The position numbers were made by a program, and so were the translations under genes. A model generated the notes under the pieces. It was not told the DNA's origin. It did not search any database and saw nothing but the letters and a program-made list of their open reading frames with translations. From Oscillatoriales cyanobacterium (lineage in GTDB: Bacteria; Cyanobacteriota; Cyanobacteriia; Cyanobacteriales; Microcoleaceae): 60,887 nt of DNA. Below are positions 1 to 8,708 of this stretch, one piece after another; the first letter of the stretch is position 1; each line of letters starts with the position of its first letter. The stretch spans positions 1-60,887 of the forward strand of contig REAP01000052.1 in assembly GCA_004294385.1 (NCBI GenBank). The letters run 5' to 3'.

Positions 1-54
1 GTTGCTACCTCTCAAGGTAGGGGATATGCTTTCACCGCTGCACTTGCGGGATAG
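1..54 (+). CDS. possible 3' end of a gene cut by the left edge
   Basis: The first 17 codons are open from the window edge and end with TAG at 52-54, reading ...GYAFTAALAG. The composition looks like protein, but the stretch is too short to name a family and could be open by chance. The remaining DNA up to the next gene at 236 shows no clear feature. Confidence 0.2.
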   Translation, partial: VATSQGRGYAFTAALAG

Positions 55-235
55 GACTAAGGACTTGTGAATCCCGCACCTATATATGTATTTAGTTATA
101 CTAACCAGTTGGTTAGGCTGACCGTCCCTGAATATTTCTACCCATTTTGGTCAAACGAATCGCACCCAAATGCTTTTATTATACCTTGTATCGACAATTG
201 ATTAATCTGTTAAAAGTAAATCGATCGACCAACAA

Positions 236-793
236 ATGAGTAATTTCAACGAATCTCTGACTAAACTCCCTTCCTATTGGCCGATTCCAGATGTCTCCCA
301 AGCTGCTTTTGTGGCCGAAAATGCTGTTGTCATCGGTAGGGTAGAGGTGGGTGCGGGGGCGAGTATTTGGTACGGGGCGGTGGTGCGGGGGGATCTGGAG
401 CTAATTGCGATCGGGCTTAGTACCAATATCCAAGATGGAGCTATTTTACACGGCGATCCGGGGAAACCGACGGTTTTGGAAGATTTTGTGACGATCGGAC
501 ACAGAGCCGTGATTCACTCAGCTTACATTGAACGGGGTTGTTTGATCGGCATTGGTGCGATCGTCCTAGATGGCGTGAGGGTGGGAACAGGTTGTATCGT
601 CGGTGCGGGTGCTGTTGTCACCAAGGATGTGCCACCTTACACCCTAGTTGCGGGAGTACCTGCGAAGCGATTGCGGGATGTTTCCGAGGAGGAAGCGGCG
701 GAATTAATCGAGCACGCTAAGCGTTACGAAAAGTTGGCTTTGGTGCACGCGGGGAAAGGTTCTGATTTGGGATTTGTTGAGGTGAAAGTGTAG
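236..793 (+). CDS. gamma-carbonic anhydrase family protein (left-handed beta-helix hexapeptide protein)
   Basis: A 185-residue protein of the gamma-carbonic anhydrase/YrdA-like family, trimeric left-handed beta-helix proteins that can bind zinc at subunit interfaces. The hexapeptide repeat pattern ([52 protein letters not shown]) runs from about residue 25 to 145. Three histidines, H72 (LHGD), H89 (IGHR) and H94 (VIHS), have the spacing of the zinc ligands of gamma-carbonic anhydrases, so metal binding is plausible. The C-terminal 40 residues form a helix, as is usual. Real CO2-hydrating activity cannot be inferred, because many members (for example YrdA) are inactive under normal assay conditions. 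The gene stands alone, and the ATG is preceded only by a weak purine stretch. Confidence 0.9.
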   Translation: MSNFNESLTKLPSYWPIPDVSQAAFVAENAVVIGRVEVGAGASIWYGAVVRGDLELIAIGLSTNIQDGAILHGDPGKPTVLEDFVTIGHRAVIHSAYIERGCLIGIGAIVLDGVRVGTGCIVGAGAVVTKDVPPYTLVAGVPAKRLRDVSEEEAAELIEHAKRYEKLALVHAGKGSDLGFVEVKV

Positions 794-804
794 CAAATAA
801 TCTC

Positions 805-912
805 ATGATTGACCAAGATTATATTCAGCAACAGTTTCGCCTAGGTGAACCAGTTATTTCTCCTCTGCTAAAGAACTTGCAACTTCGCTTAGATGATATT
901 ATACCTCGATAA
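805..912 (+). CDS. 35-codon ORF, possibly a gene remnant
   Basis: ATG at 805 to TAA at 910-912, reading MIDQDYIQQQFRLGEPV and ending LRLDDIIPR. The composition is amphipathic and protein-like, and it lies 12 bp behind the carbonic anhydrase family gene. No family was recognised. It may be the surviving start of a longer gene or a small unannotated protein. From 913 to 1072 I see nothing further. Confidence 0.3.
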   Translation: MIDQDYIQQQFRLGEPVISPLLKNLQLRLDDIIPR

Positions 913-1072
913 AGTGGCGTGTCAAACTACATATAGGATTTACACAAAACTTAGGAGTTTGAATCAATGACTGTAGAATTTCTTACGTCGTCAAACTATT
1001 TTAGATTCAGCACAAGTGATTTATGCTACGAGATAACGAATCCCTGATTGATCTAGCAATCTTAAATGAGTT

Positions 1073-1137
1073 GTAGGGTGCGTCGCTATCAGATTTTTCG
1101 GGTTTCCAAGTAGATGACTGATGGCGACGCACCCTAC
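1073..1137. repeat. palindromic dispersed repeat (GTAGGGTGCGTC family)
   Basis: The ends GTAGGGTGCGTCG and CGACGCACCCTAC are inverted complements around a loop of about 38 bp. A second member of the family lies at 35298-35361. Immediately after it, at about 1156-1182, is a half copy of another repeat family (CAGAAACTGGGTTTTTT followed by GCGTAAGTCCT). Confidence 0.8.
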
Positions 1138-1244
1138 GATATCTGAAGTCTAAATCAGAAACTGGGTTTTTTGCGTAAGTCCTACATATACTATTAAGGT
1201 TCTGCCGGAATTTCACCGATCGCCCTTGCCACCAAAATCAAATC

Positions 1245-3746
1245 ATGAACGATCGCACATCTACTCCAAACATCCCTCCACACACCTGGAAACGCGCCAT
1301 AGGCCTCGGTTGGGACAACCCCTACACAGTCCGCTACGCCAGCAATCTCGACGACGGCCCTTGGCACGGAATGCCCTTGGGTGGCTTCGGGGCTGGGTGC
1401 ATTGGTCGATCGCCCCGTGGAGACTTCAACCTCTGGCATATCGATGGTGGCGAACACATTTTTAATAGTTTGCCCGCTTGTCAATTCAGCGTTTTTGAAG
1501 AATCTGGTGGTAAGAAACAAGCCTATGCACTCTGTACTGAACCGCCTACAGATGGCAGTTTATCTACTTGGGAATGGTATCCTGTCGAAGGAAGATTGGC
1601 AGCGGATTTTGTAACGGATTTAACGGATGAAATGAAGAAAGAAGATTTGAATTCTTCGGGGACTTATCATGCTTTGTATCCGCGCAGTTGGTTTGTATAC
1701 GAAAATGTGTTTCAGGCGCAATTAAGCTGCGAACAATTTTCGCCAATTTTGCCTCACAACTATCAAGAAAGTAGTTACCCAGTAGCCATGTTTGAATGGA
1801 TAGCTCATAATCCTACAGATGCGCCAATTACTCTCAGCATCATGTTAACTTGGGAGAATATTGTCGGCTGGTTTACTAATGCTATACCCCCCCAGCCCCC
1901 CCTTACTAAGGGGGGGTACGGGGGGGTTCCCGTTAAAGTGCGCGATGATGGTAGTCCGGCTTATGACTATCAGCCACGGTGGGGAGAAAGCGGCGGAAAT
2001 ATGAATTTGTTGGTGGAAGATTTTCACCGGATTGGCTGCGTGATGACGCGGTTAAATGCTAATGACGATCCAAAAGAAGGGGATGGACAATGGGCGATCG
2101 CAACTATCACCAATCCAGCCGTAGAAGTATTCTATCAAACTCGCTGGAACCCGGCGGGGAAGGGCGAGGAGATCTGGCAGAACTTTTCTGGTGACGGTTG
2201 TTTGTTGGATGACAAAGATGAGACAGCCTGTGATCCTGGAGAACGATCGGCTTGTGCGATCGCAGTCCGGTTTACAATTAGACCAGGGAAAACTCGCAAA
2301 ATCCCCTTTATTTTAGCATGGGATTTGCCCATTACTGAATTTGCACCGGGAACTTGGTATTACCGTCGCTATACAGATTTCTTTGGGCGCAATGGTAAAA
2401 ATGCTTGGCCAATGATCCGCACTGCAATGAAGCATTCTGATACTTGGCGCGAAAGTATTGAAGCTTGGCAAAAACCGATTTTGCAACGGGAAGATTTGAC
2501 AGATAGTTTCAAAATGGCGCTGTTTAATGAACTGTACATCCTAACTGACGGCGGTACGCTTTGGAGTGCGGCTGATGAACGCGATCCGAAGGGTCAATTT
2601 GGAGTTTTGGAGTGCATTGATTACCGTTGGTATGAAAGTTTAGACGTGCGTCTTTACGGTTCTTTTGCTTTGTTGATGCTGTGGCCGGAATTAGAAAAAT
2701 CGGTAATTATCGCTTTTGCGCGGGCAATTTCTGCTGGGGATGATACGCCGAGAATTGTGGGCTGGAATCAAGCTGCTGCGATTAGAAAAGCTGTCGGCGC
2801 GACTCCCCACGATTTGGGAGCTCCCAACGAACATCCTTGGGAGAAAACGAATTATACTAGCTATCAAGATTGCAATTTGTGGAAGGATTTACCTTGCGAT
2901 TTTGTGTTGCAAGTCTATCGGGATTTCCTGTTGACTGGTAGCACAGATTATGAGTTTTTGCAAGATTGTTGGCCGGCAATTGTTGAGGCTTTGGCTTATC
3001 TGAAAACCTTTGATGAGGATGGAGATGGCATTCCTGAGAATTCGGGGGCACCGGATCAGACTTTTGATGATTGGCAAATGCGGGGGATTAGTGCCTATTG
3101 CGGTGGTTTGTGGTTGGCTGCGTTGGAAAGTGCGATCGCGATCGGTGAAATCTTAGAAGACACAGCGCCAGAAATAATTCCCAATCCTCAAGCAAAGATT
3201 GCATTATATCACAGTTGGTTGGAACAAGCCAGACCAACTTATCAAGAAAAACTCTGGAATGGTCAATATTACCGTTTGGATAGCGAGAGTAATTCCGAAG
3301 TGGTGATGACGGATCAATTGTGCGGTCAATTTTACGCAAAACTGTTGGGGTTGCCGGATATTGTACCGCCAGAATGTGCAGTTAGCGCCTTAGAGACTGT
3401 GTACGAATCTTGCTTTTTGAAGTTCAAAGATGGTGAGTTTGGGGCGGCGAATGGGGTGATGCTGAATGGTGCACCGGAAAATCCGAATGCGACTCATCCT
3501 CTGGAGGTTTGGACGGGGATTAATTTTGGGTTAGCGGCTTTTTTGGTGCAGATGGGGATGGAGGAGAAGGCGTTTAAGTTGACTGATGCGGTGGTGCGGC
3601 AAATTTATGAGAATGGGTTGCAGTTTCGGACACCGGAAGCAATTACGGCGGTGGGGACTTTTCGGGCTAGTCACTATTTGCGGCCGATGGCTATTTGGGC
3701 GATTTATTATGTGATGAATCGGAAAACGGCAGATTTAGGCGACTGA
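1245..3746 (+). CDS. GH116 family beta-glucosidase/glucosylceramidase-like enzyme
   Basis: An 833-residue protein of glycoside hydrolase family 116, which holds human GBA2 and bacterial beta-glucosidases that cleave glucosides with retention. The N-terminal beta domain shows the signature MPLGGFGAGCIGRSPRGDF (about residues 44-62). The C-terminal (alpha/alpha)6 domain begins near residue 400. By comparison with GBA2 the nucleophile is E456 (in VLECIDYRWY, followed by DVRLYGSFALLMLWP) and the acid/base is D608 (in QTFDDWQMRG, followed by SAYCGGLWLAAL). There is no signal peptide or membrane segment, so it is probably cytoplasmic. Residues about 214-229 (rich in P, K, G) are encoded by an inserted G/C-run palindromic repeat that leaves the frame open. 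The natural substrate (steryl glucoside, glucosylceramide or another glucoside) cannot be told from sequence. Confidence 0.93.
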   Translation: MNDRTSTPNIPPHTWKRAIGLGWDNPYTVRYASNLDDGPWHGMPLGGFGAGCIGRSPRGDFNLWHIDGGEHIFNSLPACQFSVFEESGGKKQAYALCTEPPTDGSLSTWEWYPVEGRLAADFVTDLTDEMKKEDLNSSGTYHALYPRSWFVYENVFQAQLSCEQFSPILPHNYQESSYPVAMFEWIAHNPTDAPITLSIMLTWENIVGWFTNAIPPQPPLTKGGYGGVPVKVRDDGSPAYDYQPRWGESGGNMNLLVEDFHRIGCVMTRLNANDDPKEGDGQWAIATITNPAVEVFYQTRWNPAGKGEEIWQNFSGDGCLLDDKDETACDPGERSACAIAVRFTIRPGKTRKIPFILAWDLPITEFAPGTWYYRRYTDFFGRNGKNAWPMIRTAMKHSDTWRESIEAWQKPILQREDLTDSFKMALFNELYILTDGGTLWSAADERDPKGQFGVLECIDYRWYESLDVRLYGSFALLMLWPELEKSVIIAFARAISAGDDTPRIVGWNQAAAIRKAVGATPHDLGAPNEHPWEKTNYTSYQDCNLWKDLPCDFVLQVYRDFLLTGSTDYEFLQDCWPAIVEALAYLKTFDEDGDGIPENSGAPDQTFDDWQMRGISAYCGGLWLAALESAIAIGEILEDTAPEIIPNPQAKIALYHSWLEQARPTYQEKLWNGQYYRLDSESNSEVVMTDQLCGQFYAKLLGLPDIVPPECAVSALETVYESCFLKFKDGEFGAANGVMLNGAPENPNATHPLEVWTGINFGLAAFLVQMGMEEKAFKLTDAVVRQIYENGLQFRTPEAITAVGTFRASHYLRPMAIWAIYYVMNRKTADLGD
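1885..1932. repeat. C-run/G-run palindromic repeat inside the GH116 gene
   Basis: Two runs of C, a short TTACTAAG centre, then two runs of G form a self-complementary element (CCCCCCC..CCCCCCC TTACTAAG GGGGGGG..GGGGGGG). It is translated as PPQPPLTKGGYGG. Elements of this look are common dispersed repeats in cyanobacterial intergenic DNA; here the copy lies within a gene in frame. Confidence 0.75.
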
Positions 3747-3771
3747 TTTAGGACGGGTGCATCCCTATTTT

Positions 3772-3846
3772 GTAAGGGCGAAGCATGACCGCAGATAATT
3801 TATTAGTGATAGCCAGAGATTTACTGCGGTCATGCTTCGCCCCTAC
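3772..3846. repeat. palindromic dispersed repeat after the GH116 gene
   Basis: The arms GGGCGAAGCATGACCGCAG and CTGCGGTCATGCTTCGCCC (with AGATAA/TTTACT inside) are inverted around a loop of about 30 bp. It lies 26 bp behind the stop of the GH116 gene and may act as a transcription barrier, though no T-run follows. The reading frame that starts in its right arm is not believed to be a gene. Confidence 0.75.
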
Positions 3847-4369
3847 GAATATATTTGCAAAAATGAGATGCACCCTTTAGGACTGCTATATTTATGCCAC
3901 TCTCCCGGAAATTGCGGATTTTCCACTCCTCGAAAAGCAGTTGGTTCAGTAATTATACTGATTGATAAATACAATTATGCCTTAAGTTGTGACAAATGTA
4001 TGAACACTGATTAAGATCAATTTCGGTTGTACTGTCAGTGATTGTTTACTACTTGAACAATACTGATTTAACCGGAAACTATATGATTTGGAAAACGATC
4101 GGTCATTTTTCCGGATCGAAGTTATTGAGGATGAAAGTTAAGTATATCGATTAAGTAGGTGCAAGCAATTACAAGATTTAATCAGGGCGAATAAAGCCTT
4201 CATATGCTTGTTGGGCGAGCAGTTTGGCAGTATTAGCATTTTTACTTGATTTATTTGCAGCTATTTATGACGACATTTTTCTAGCAGTGACCGATCGCTA
4301 TCAAGAAAGCCCAACCTTGAGTTTTCGGTTACTTCTAATCCTTAATTACTCATCATCACGAGAAAAACT
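3847..4369. other. intergenic region upstream of the Calx-beta gene
   Basis: AT-rich, about 520 bp, no convincing ORF. It presumably holds the promoter of the gene at 4370. The only structure noted is a small inverted pair CGATCGG/CCGGATCG around 4096-4120. Confidence 0.4.
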
Positions 4370-6184
4370 ATGGCTATTCCAATCACTGGTTCTTTGGGTC
4401 AAACGACTAATTTCAGCACCATCAATGACTTGATCGCAAAATGGGCAACTGCTGCCCAAAATAAAGGCATCAAACTGTCTGGGATAGCTGTTGATGGCGT
4501 AGAAACTGACTATCTTAATCCTACTGCGATCGGCAACCTCACTTTGGCAACGAACGTAAACCCTCAAAGCTGGCAGAGCTACGGCAGTACCGGTGGTATT
4601 GGTGTCCCATCTGCTTATGATGGTTGGTTCACCGATGTCAATAAAGTTCGGGCAGAAATCAACCATAATCCCAACACCAATCAATCTCAGGCGCTGAAGG
4701 TGAAATGGGCAGATAACCAAGATGTGACTAGCGCCACGATCGACCTAAGTTCATTGAGTTCCAAAAAAACTCTAGGAGTGGGCGATCAAGGGAATGAAGT
4801 TGGTCTCATGCAAGTCTTCAATAATGGGGTTTTAGTACCGACTAGCAATTTTACCTTCACTCGTCTCAATGCTGCGGTCATACCAAAACCTCTGTCTGTG
4901 TCTGCAAATGGAGTGACTTTTACAGGCGATCGCAATGATGGTACTTTCCAATTCAAGGTAGAAGCAAAGCCTCTGACCGGTGCTGCTTTTGACGAACTAC
5001 GGTTCTCTGCCAAAGCCTATGATAGCCCAACTGCTGCTTACCTCGCCACCCCTTTCAAAGACGATAGTTCCGACTACCTAGTACGCAGCATTCAATATCA
5101 AGGTATGGATGTGACGCCAACTCCGACGCCGACGCCAACTCCAATCCCTCCAAGTGTCTTCCAATTCGAGCAAGGAAGTTACACGGTGAATGAAGGTGGC
5201 GTGGCGACGATTAACGTTACTCGCACCGGTGGTACAGCGGCTGCATCAATTAACTACGCTACTGTTAACGGTACCGCCAGGGCTGGTGGGACAGCACCCG
5301 ATTACACTGTGGCGGCGGGGGCGTTGAATTTTGCTGCGGGCCAAACTAGCGCTAGTTTCACAGTGACGGCTTTGAACGATTTGCTTTTTGAATCGCCGGA
5401 AACTGTGAATTTGGTGCTTAGCGGTGGCAATATCGGCAGTAATCCGTCTATTTTGACGATTAATGATGTGGTGCCAACTCCGACACCAACTCCGACTCCG
5501 ACACCTGGTCAAAACACGTTTTCCTTCAGTGCGGCTGCTTACAGCGTCAACGAGGGTAGCACTGCGCCGATTACGATTAATCGTGGTGGCGATCTTTCGA
5601 TACCAGCTACGATTTTGTTCACCACTGGTGATGGCACTGCTTTGGGTTCTCAACCGGATTACATTGGTGTGGTTCAACCAGTCACTTTTGCACCTGGACA
5701 AGCTAGCGCACAAGTTCCGGTTCAAACTTTATTTGATAGCCTCACAGAGCCTACTGAAACTGTGAATTTGTTCTTAAGTGGTGGTAGTTTGGTGGGTCCA
5801 TCGGCGGCGGTTTTAAGTATTGTTGATACTACTGCTGTGCCTCCGACTTTCTTCTCTTACGGCTCGTCTCCTGGCGCTATTGCTGATGGTGGTGCTGGAA
5901 CTTTCACGATTAATCGGACTGGTAATACTGCGGTTTCGGCTGCCATCGACTTTTTGATTGTTGCTCCTGGTGGCCCTCAACCTGTGAACAACGTGGACTA
6001 CAATATCATCAATCCATCTGGTGGTGTGACTCCTTCTGGTGGAACGGTCAACTTTAATCCCGGTCAAACTAGCGTTACTCTGACGATGAACAATCCTCTT
6101 GGTCCCCGTACTGGGGTGGTGAATTTAGGCTTTGGTGCAGGTCCGATCGGCGCTCCAGCATCGACTGCAATTACTCTGCTTTAA
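4370..6184 (+). CDS. Calx-beta domain protein, probable secreted/surface protein
   Basis: 604 residues. The first 250 residues form a domain I do not recognise (starting MAIPITGSLGQTTNFS). A Pro/Thr linker ([12 protein letters not shown], about 252-263) then leads to a Calx-beta repeat (FEQGSYTVNEGGVATINVTRTG to LTINDVV, about 265-370), a second PTPTPTPTP linker and a second Calx-beta repeat (FSFSAAAYSVNEGS to AVLSIVD, about 382-487). A third, weaker repeat runs to the end. Calx-beta domains bind Ca2+ and are common in cyanobacterial secreted proteins. There is no classical signal peptide, so export may be by a type I route, as for RTX proteins; the neighbouring minus-strand gene is an RTX protein. 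ATG at 4370 follows GAGAAAAACT. Confidence 0.8.
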   Translation: MAIPITGSLGQTTNFSTINDLIAKWATAAQNKGIKLSGIAVDGVETDYLNPTAIGNLTLATNVNPQSWQSYGSTGGIGVPSAYDGWFTDVNKVRAEINHNPNTNQSQALKVKWADNQDVTSATIDLSSLSSKKTLGVGDQGNEVGLMQVFNNGVLVPTSNFTFTRLNAAVIPKPLSVSANGVTFTGDRNDGTFQFKVEAKPLTGAAFDELRFSAKAYDSPTAAYLATPFKDDSSDYLVRSIQYQGMDVTPTPTPTPTPIPPSVFQFEQGSYTVNEGGVATINVTRTGGTAAASINYATVNGTARAGGTAPDYTVAAGALNFAAGQTSASFTVTALNDLLFESPETVNLVLSGGNIGSNPSILTINDVVPTPTPTPTPTPGQNTFSFSAAAYSVNEGSTAPITINRGGDLSIPATILFTTGDGTALGSQPDYIGVVQPVTFAPGQASAQVPVQTLFDSLTEPTETVNLFLSGGSLVGPSAAVLSIVDTTAVPPTFFSYGSSPGAIADGGAGTFTINRTGNTAVSAAIDFLIVAPGGPQPVNNVDYNIINPSGGVTPSGGTVNFNPGQTSVTLTMNNPLGPRTGVVNLGFGAGPIGAPASTAITLL

Positions 6185-6210
6185 GGCTGTTAATTGTTGA
6201 CTGTTTAACT

Positions 6211-6236
6211 GGTTCCCAGGCTCCAGCCTGGGAACC
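6211..6236. repeat. short perfect hairpin (GGTTCCCAGGCT family)
   Basis: GGTTCCCAGGC and GCCTGGGAACC are perfect inverted arms with a 4-base loop. It sits 27 bp behind the Calx-beta gene stop and may stabilise the transcript end. A relative (CTCTGCCTGGGAACG) lies at about 17889-17912 in the kdp operon. Confidence 0.7.
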
Positions 6237-6248
6237 ATTAGATTAGGT

Positions 6249-6408
6249 CATTGAGCGTAGTCGAAATGTCCAGATTAGTTCATTGAGCGTAGTCGAAATG
6301 TGCAAATTAGTTCATTGAGCGTAGTCGAAATGTGCAAATTAGTTCATTGAGCGTAGTCGAAATGTCCAGATTAGTTCATTGAGCGTAGTCGAAATGTCCA
6401 GATTAGTT
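6249..6408. repeat. tandem array of five 32-bp units
   Basis: The unit begins CATTGAGCGTAGTCGAAATG and starts at 6249, 6281, 6313, 6345 and 6377, exactly 32 bp apart. A partial sixth start lies at 6409. Copies differ mainly at two positions (TCCAGATT versus TGCAAATT). The core GAGCGTAGTCGAA is a dispersed repeat seen elsewhere in the window (28060-28120, 47080-47290, 52870) and inverted at 6437-6453. Confidence 0.9.
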
Positions 6409-6446
6409 CATTTCGAGGTAATTGATACTAAACCCTTCGACTACGC

Positions 6447-7841
6447 TCAGGGTACGACATCATCAATTATGCTAAAGTTTTGTAGCCCGATCGCACTAAC
6501 TTCCACTCCACTCAAAGCAGCCAAAATCTGACCTGTATTGGCAATCTTAATTAAGGTAGAATTATTTTCTTGGATGATGCTGAGGCGATCGAACTTCAAG
6601 CCACCTCTTAAAACTAGCAAGTCTTCGCCCTTGGTAAAATCAGTAATTACATCACTGCCTTCTCCCAAGGTTAACATAAAGTAATCGCGTCCGATTCCAC
6701 CTTGCAGCGTGTCGTTTCCTAAATCTCCCATCAACCAATCATCGCCAATTCCGCCAACCAAAGTATCATCACCTTTGCCGCCATAAAGAGTATCATTGCC
6801 TTCTCCACCGCAAAGTTTATCTGTGTCTTCATTGCCAAAAATTAAGTCATTGCCCCGATCGCCAAATAGCAAATCTCGTCCAGTTAAATCACCATCAGAC
6901 GAGTCTGAAGTACCACCAAATAGGGTATCGTTACCGTCATCACCAAGTACGGTATCGTTGCCTTTATCGCCCCAGATTAGGTCATTGTCTTTGCCTGCGA
7001 TCGCCAAATCATGATCTTTACCAGCATAAATAATATCATTGCCAGCATGACCGATGATGTAGTCGTCGTTTTGGTTGCCAAATATGGTGTCACTGTCTAT
7101 ATCCGCGCCGACAGAAATGCTGCTGGCTAAGCCACCGTAAATATTATCGCTGCCTTCGAGTCCAATTAGCAAGTCGCTACCGTTGAAACCGTTGATGCTG
7201 TCGTTAAGATTGCTGCCGGTTAATGTATCTTTGCGGTTAGTACCGTTGAGAGTATGTTGAGTAATATTGGGTGCGGGAATGGAATTGCGATCGGGTAAAA
7301 TAGTGCGATCGCAAATACAATCTTCCACAAAAGTATCTGTATTCTCCGCATCAAAATCAGTCGGCGTTACTGTCGGAGTTTTCGCAGAAATTGGTGTAGG
7401 AATTGGTGTCGGAGTTGGAAAGGAGTCACGCACCAGCCAAGAAACCGGGTTTTTTAACGAATCTATGGGTTTCAACGAAGTATTGTTGTCAAAAAACCCG
7501 GTTTCTGAACCCCCATGCGTAAGTTTTGTGGGAGTTTCCGCAGAAATTGGCGTGGGAATTGGAGTTGGAAACGACTTACTCACTCCCACCAAAGAAACCG
7601 GGTTTTTTACCGAATCTGTCGGCTGCGATGGAGTATTTTCGTCAAAAAACCCGGGAGTCGGAGTTGGAATTGAAGTTGGAAACGACTTACTCACTCCCAC
7701 CAAAGAAACCGGGTTTTTTACCGAATCTGTCGGCTGCGATGGAGTATTTTCGTAGAAAAACCCGGTTTCTGGGCCCCGATTCGTTGGCGTTGGAGTGGGA
7801 GTTGGAATTGAAGTTGGAAACGACTTACTCACTCCCACCAA
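6447..7841 (-). CDS. RTX calcium-binding C-terminal segment of the large surface protein
   Basis: Up to 464 codons. The N-terminal 180 residues are translated repeat DNA: units like [18 protein letters not shown] followed by VSLVGVSKSFPTSIPTP. From about residue 205 come hemolysin-type calcium-binding nonapeptides (GSDNIYGG, GNDTVLGDDGNDTLFGG, GNDTLYGGKGDDTLVGGIG), then an ending domain typical of cyanobacterial RTX proteins (YFMLTLGEGSDVITDFTKGE to the stop). RTX proteins bind Ca2+ and are exported by type I secretion through a C-terminal signal. The TGA stop lies within a dispersed CTGAGCGTAGTCGAAG repeat, so the natural end may have been trimmed. The ATG at 7841 is probably not a real start. 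Confidence 0.7.
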   Translation of the reverse strand: MVGVSKSFPTSIPTPTPTPTNRGPETGFFYENTPSQPTDSVKNPVSLVGVSKSFPTSIPTPTPGFFDENTPSQPTDSVKNPVSLVGVSKSFPTPIPTPISAETPTKLTHGGSETGFFDNNTSLKPIDSLKNPVSWLVRDSFPTPTPIPTPISAKTPTVTPTDFDAENTDTFVEDCICDRTILPDRNSIPAPNITQHTLNGTNRKDTLTGSNLNDSINGFNGSDLLIGLEGSDNIYGGLASSISVGADIDSDTIFGNQNDDYIIGHAGNDIIYAGKDHDLAIAGKDNDLIWGDKGNDTVLGDDGNDTLFGGTSDSSDGDLTGRDLLFGDRGNDLIFGNEDTDKLCGGEGNDTLYGGKGDDTLVGGIGDDWLMGDLGNDTLQGGIGRDYFMLTLGEGSDVITDFTKGEDLLVLRGGLKFDRLSIIQENNSTLIKIANTGQILAALSGVEVSAIGLQNFSIIDDVVP

Positions 7842-7907
7842 AGAAACCGGGTTTTTTACCGAATCTGTCGGCTGCGATGGAGTATTTTCGTCAAAAAACC
7901 CGGTTTC
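7441..7907. repeat. four copies of a GAAACCGGGTTTTTT palindromic element inside coding DNA
   Basis: Copies lie at 7441-7505, 7594-about 7653 (right end lost), 7705-7769 and 7843-7907. Each begins GAAACCGGGTTTTTT and, when complete, ends AAAAACCCGGTTTC, and is about 65 bp long. The last three are nearly identical and lie in tandem with the flanking linker (steps of 111 and 138 bp). All are translated in the RTX frame (ETGFF...TPSQPTDSVKNPVS). Single copies of the same family occur outside genes at 11265-11327, 45296-45396 (variant), 56429-56491 and 57539-57601. Confidence 0.85.
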
Positions 7908-7913
7908 TGGGCG

Positions 7914-8352
7914 TTGGAATTGGAGTCGGAGTCGGAGTCGGAATTGGAGTCGGAATTGGAGTCGGAATCGGAATCTGAGTTGGAATTGGAGTCGGAATCG
8001 GAATCTGAGTTGGAATTGGTGTCGGAATTGGAGTCGGAGTCGGAGTCAGTGTTGGAATTGGTGTGGGAGTTGGAATTGGAGTCGGAATCGGAATTGGAGT
8101 CGGAATCGGTGTTGGAATTGGTGTGGGAGTTGGAATTGGTGTGGGAGTTGAATTGGAGTCGGAATCGGAATTGGAGTCGGAATCGGTGTTGGAATTGGTG
8201 TGGGAGTTGGAATTGGTGTGGGAGTTGGTGTCGGAATTGGAATCGGAGTTGGAATCGGAGTCGGAATCGGAGTCGGTGTTGGAGTCGGTGTTGGAATCGG
8301 AGTTGGAATCGGAGTTGGAATCGGAGTCGGAATTGGTGTCGGAATTGGTGTC
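7914..8352. repeat. hypervariable GGAATTGGAGTC hexamer tract coding Pro-Thr/Pro-Ile
   Basis: About 440 bp of imperfect 6- and 12-bp units (GGAATT, GGAGTC, GGTGTC, GGAATC). On the minus strand it encodes a Pro-Thr-Pro-Ile linker. The plus strand therefore has long artefactual open frames (ESESELELE type) that should not be annotated. The tract contains at least one frame change (about 8150). Confidence 0.9.
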
Positions 8353-8708
8353 GTATCTACAATAGTCAAAACAGCAGTCGAAATCGTTCCCAATTCAGCA
8401 CCATTAGTAGGAGAAATCAATCTGAGATCAACAGTTTCATTCCCTTCTACTAAGGTGTCATCAACAATTGGAATCGTGAAAGTTTTACTGATTTCGCCGA
8501 TCGCAAAACTCAAAGTTCCCGATGTCGCAGTATAATCGCTACCAGCATTCGCACTACCATTACTTGTGTTGTAGCTGACATCCGCAGCGACATTCACAGC
8601 ATCGGTGCGAGTCACAGTAATTGTGGCAGAAGTACCGTTTTCATTAACGCTATAATTGGCGTTAGTAAAGTTAAATTCACCTGGATTGGTGACGTTAATA
8701 TTTGCCAA
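8046..8708 (-). CDS. Calx-beta segment of the large surface protein
   Basis: The same frame is open upstream to about 8787 ([18 protein letters not shown]), so the ATG at 8708 ([10 protein letters not shown]) is an internal Met and not a start. It carries one clear Calx-beta domain ([20 protein letters not shown] to AVLTIVD, about residues 14-112), then a PTPIP linker. The ending QLPHQFQ and so on, after position 8150, is the linker read in the wrong frame. Confidence 0.6.
   Translation of the reverse strand: MANINVTNPGEFNFTNANYSVNENGTSATITVTRTDAVNVAADVSYNTSNGSANAGSDYTATSGTLSFAIGEISKTFTIPIVDDTLVEGNETVDLRLISPTNGAELGTISTAVLTIVDTTPIPTPIPTPIPTPIPTPIPTPTPTPTPIPTPIPTPIPIPTPTPTPIPTPTPIPTPIPTPIPIPTPIQLPHQFQLPHQFQHRFRLQFRFRLQFQLPHQFQH

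Noticed and set aside
3832..4014. 60-codon frame starting in the palindrome at 3772-3846
   Set aside because: Starts within a repeat arm and has no coding look or family.
5246..5725. 159-codon minus-strand frame within the Calx-beta gene
   Set aside because: Antisense shadow of the Calx-beta coding sequence, with Arg/Ser-rich composition and no family.
6249..6408. CRISPR-like array (regular 32-bp step)
   Set aside because: The whole unit is repeated and there are no variable spacers; no cas gene is present.
7267..8535. Several long plus-strand frames over the PTPIP/GAAACCGGG tract (Ser-Glu-Leu, Gly-Val-Gly and Asn-Trp-Ser repeats)
   Set aside because: They are complements of the minus-strand Pro-Thr-Pro-Ile linker with a 6-bp period; every frame is open because the units lack stop codons.
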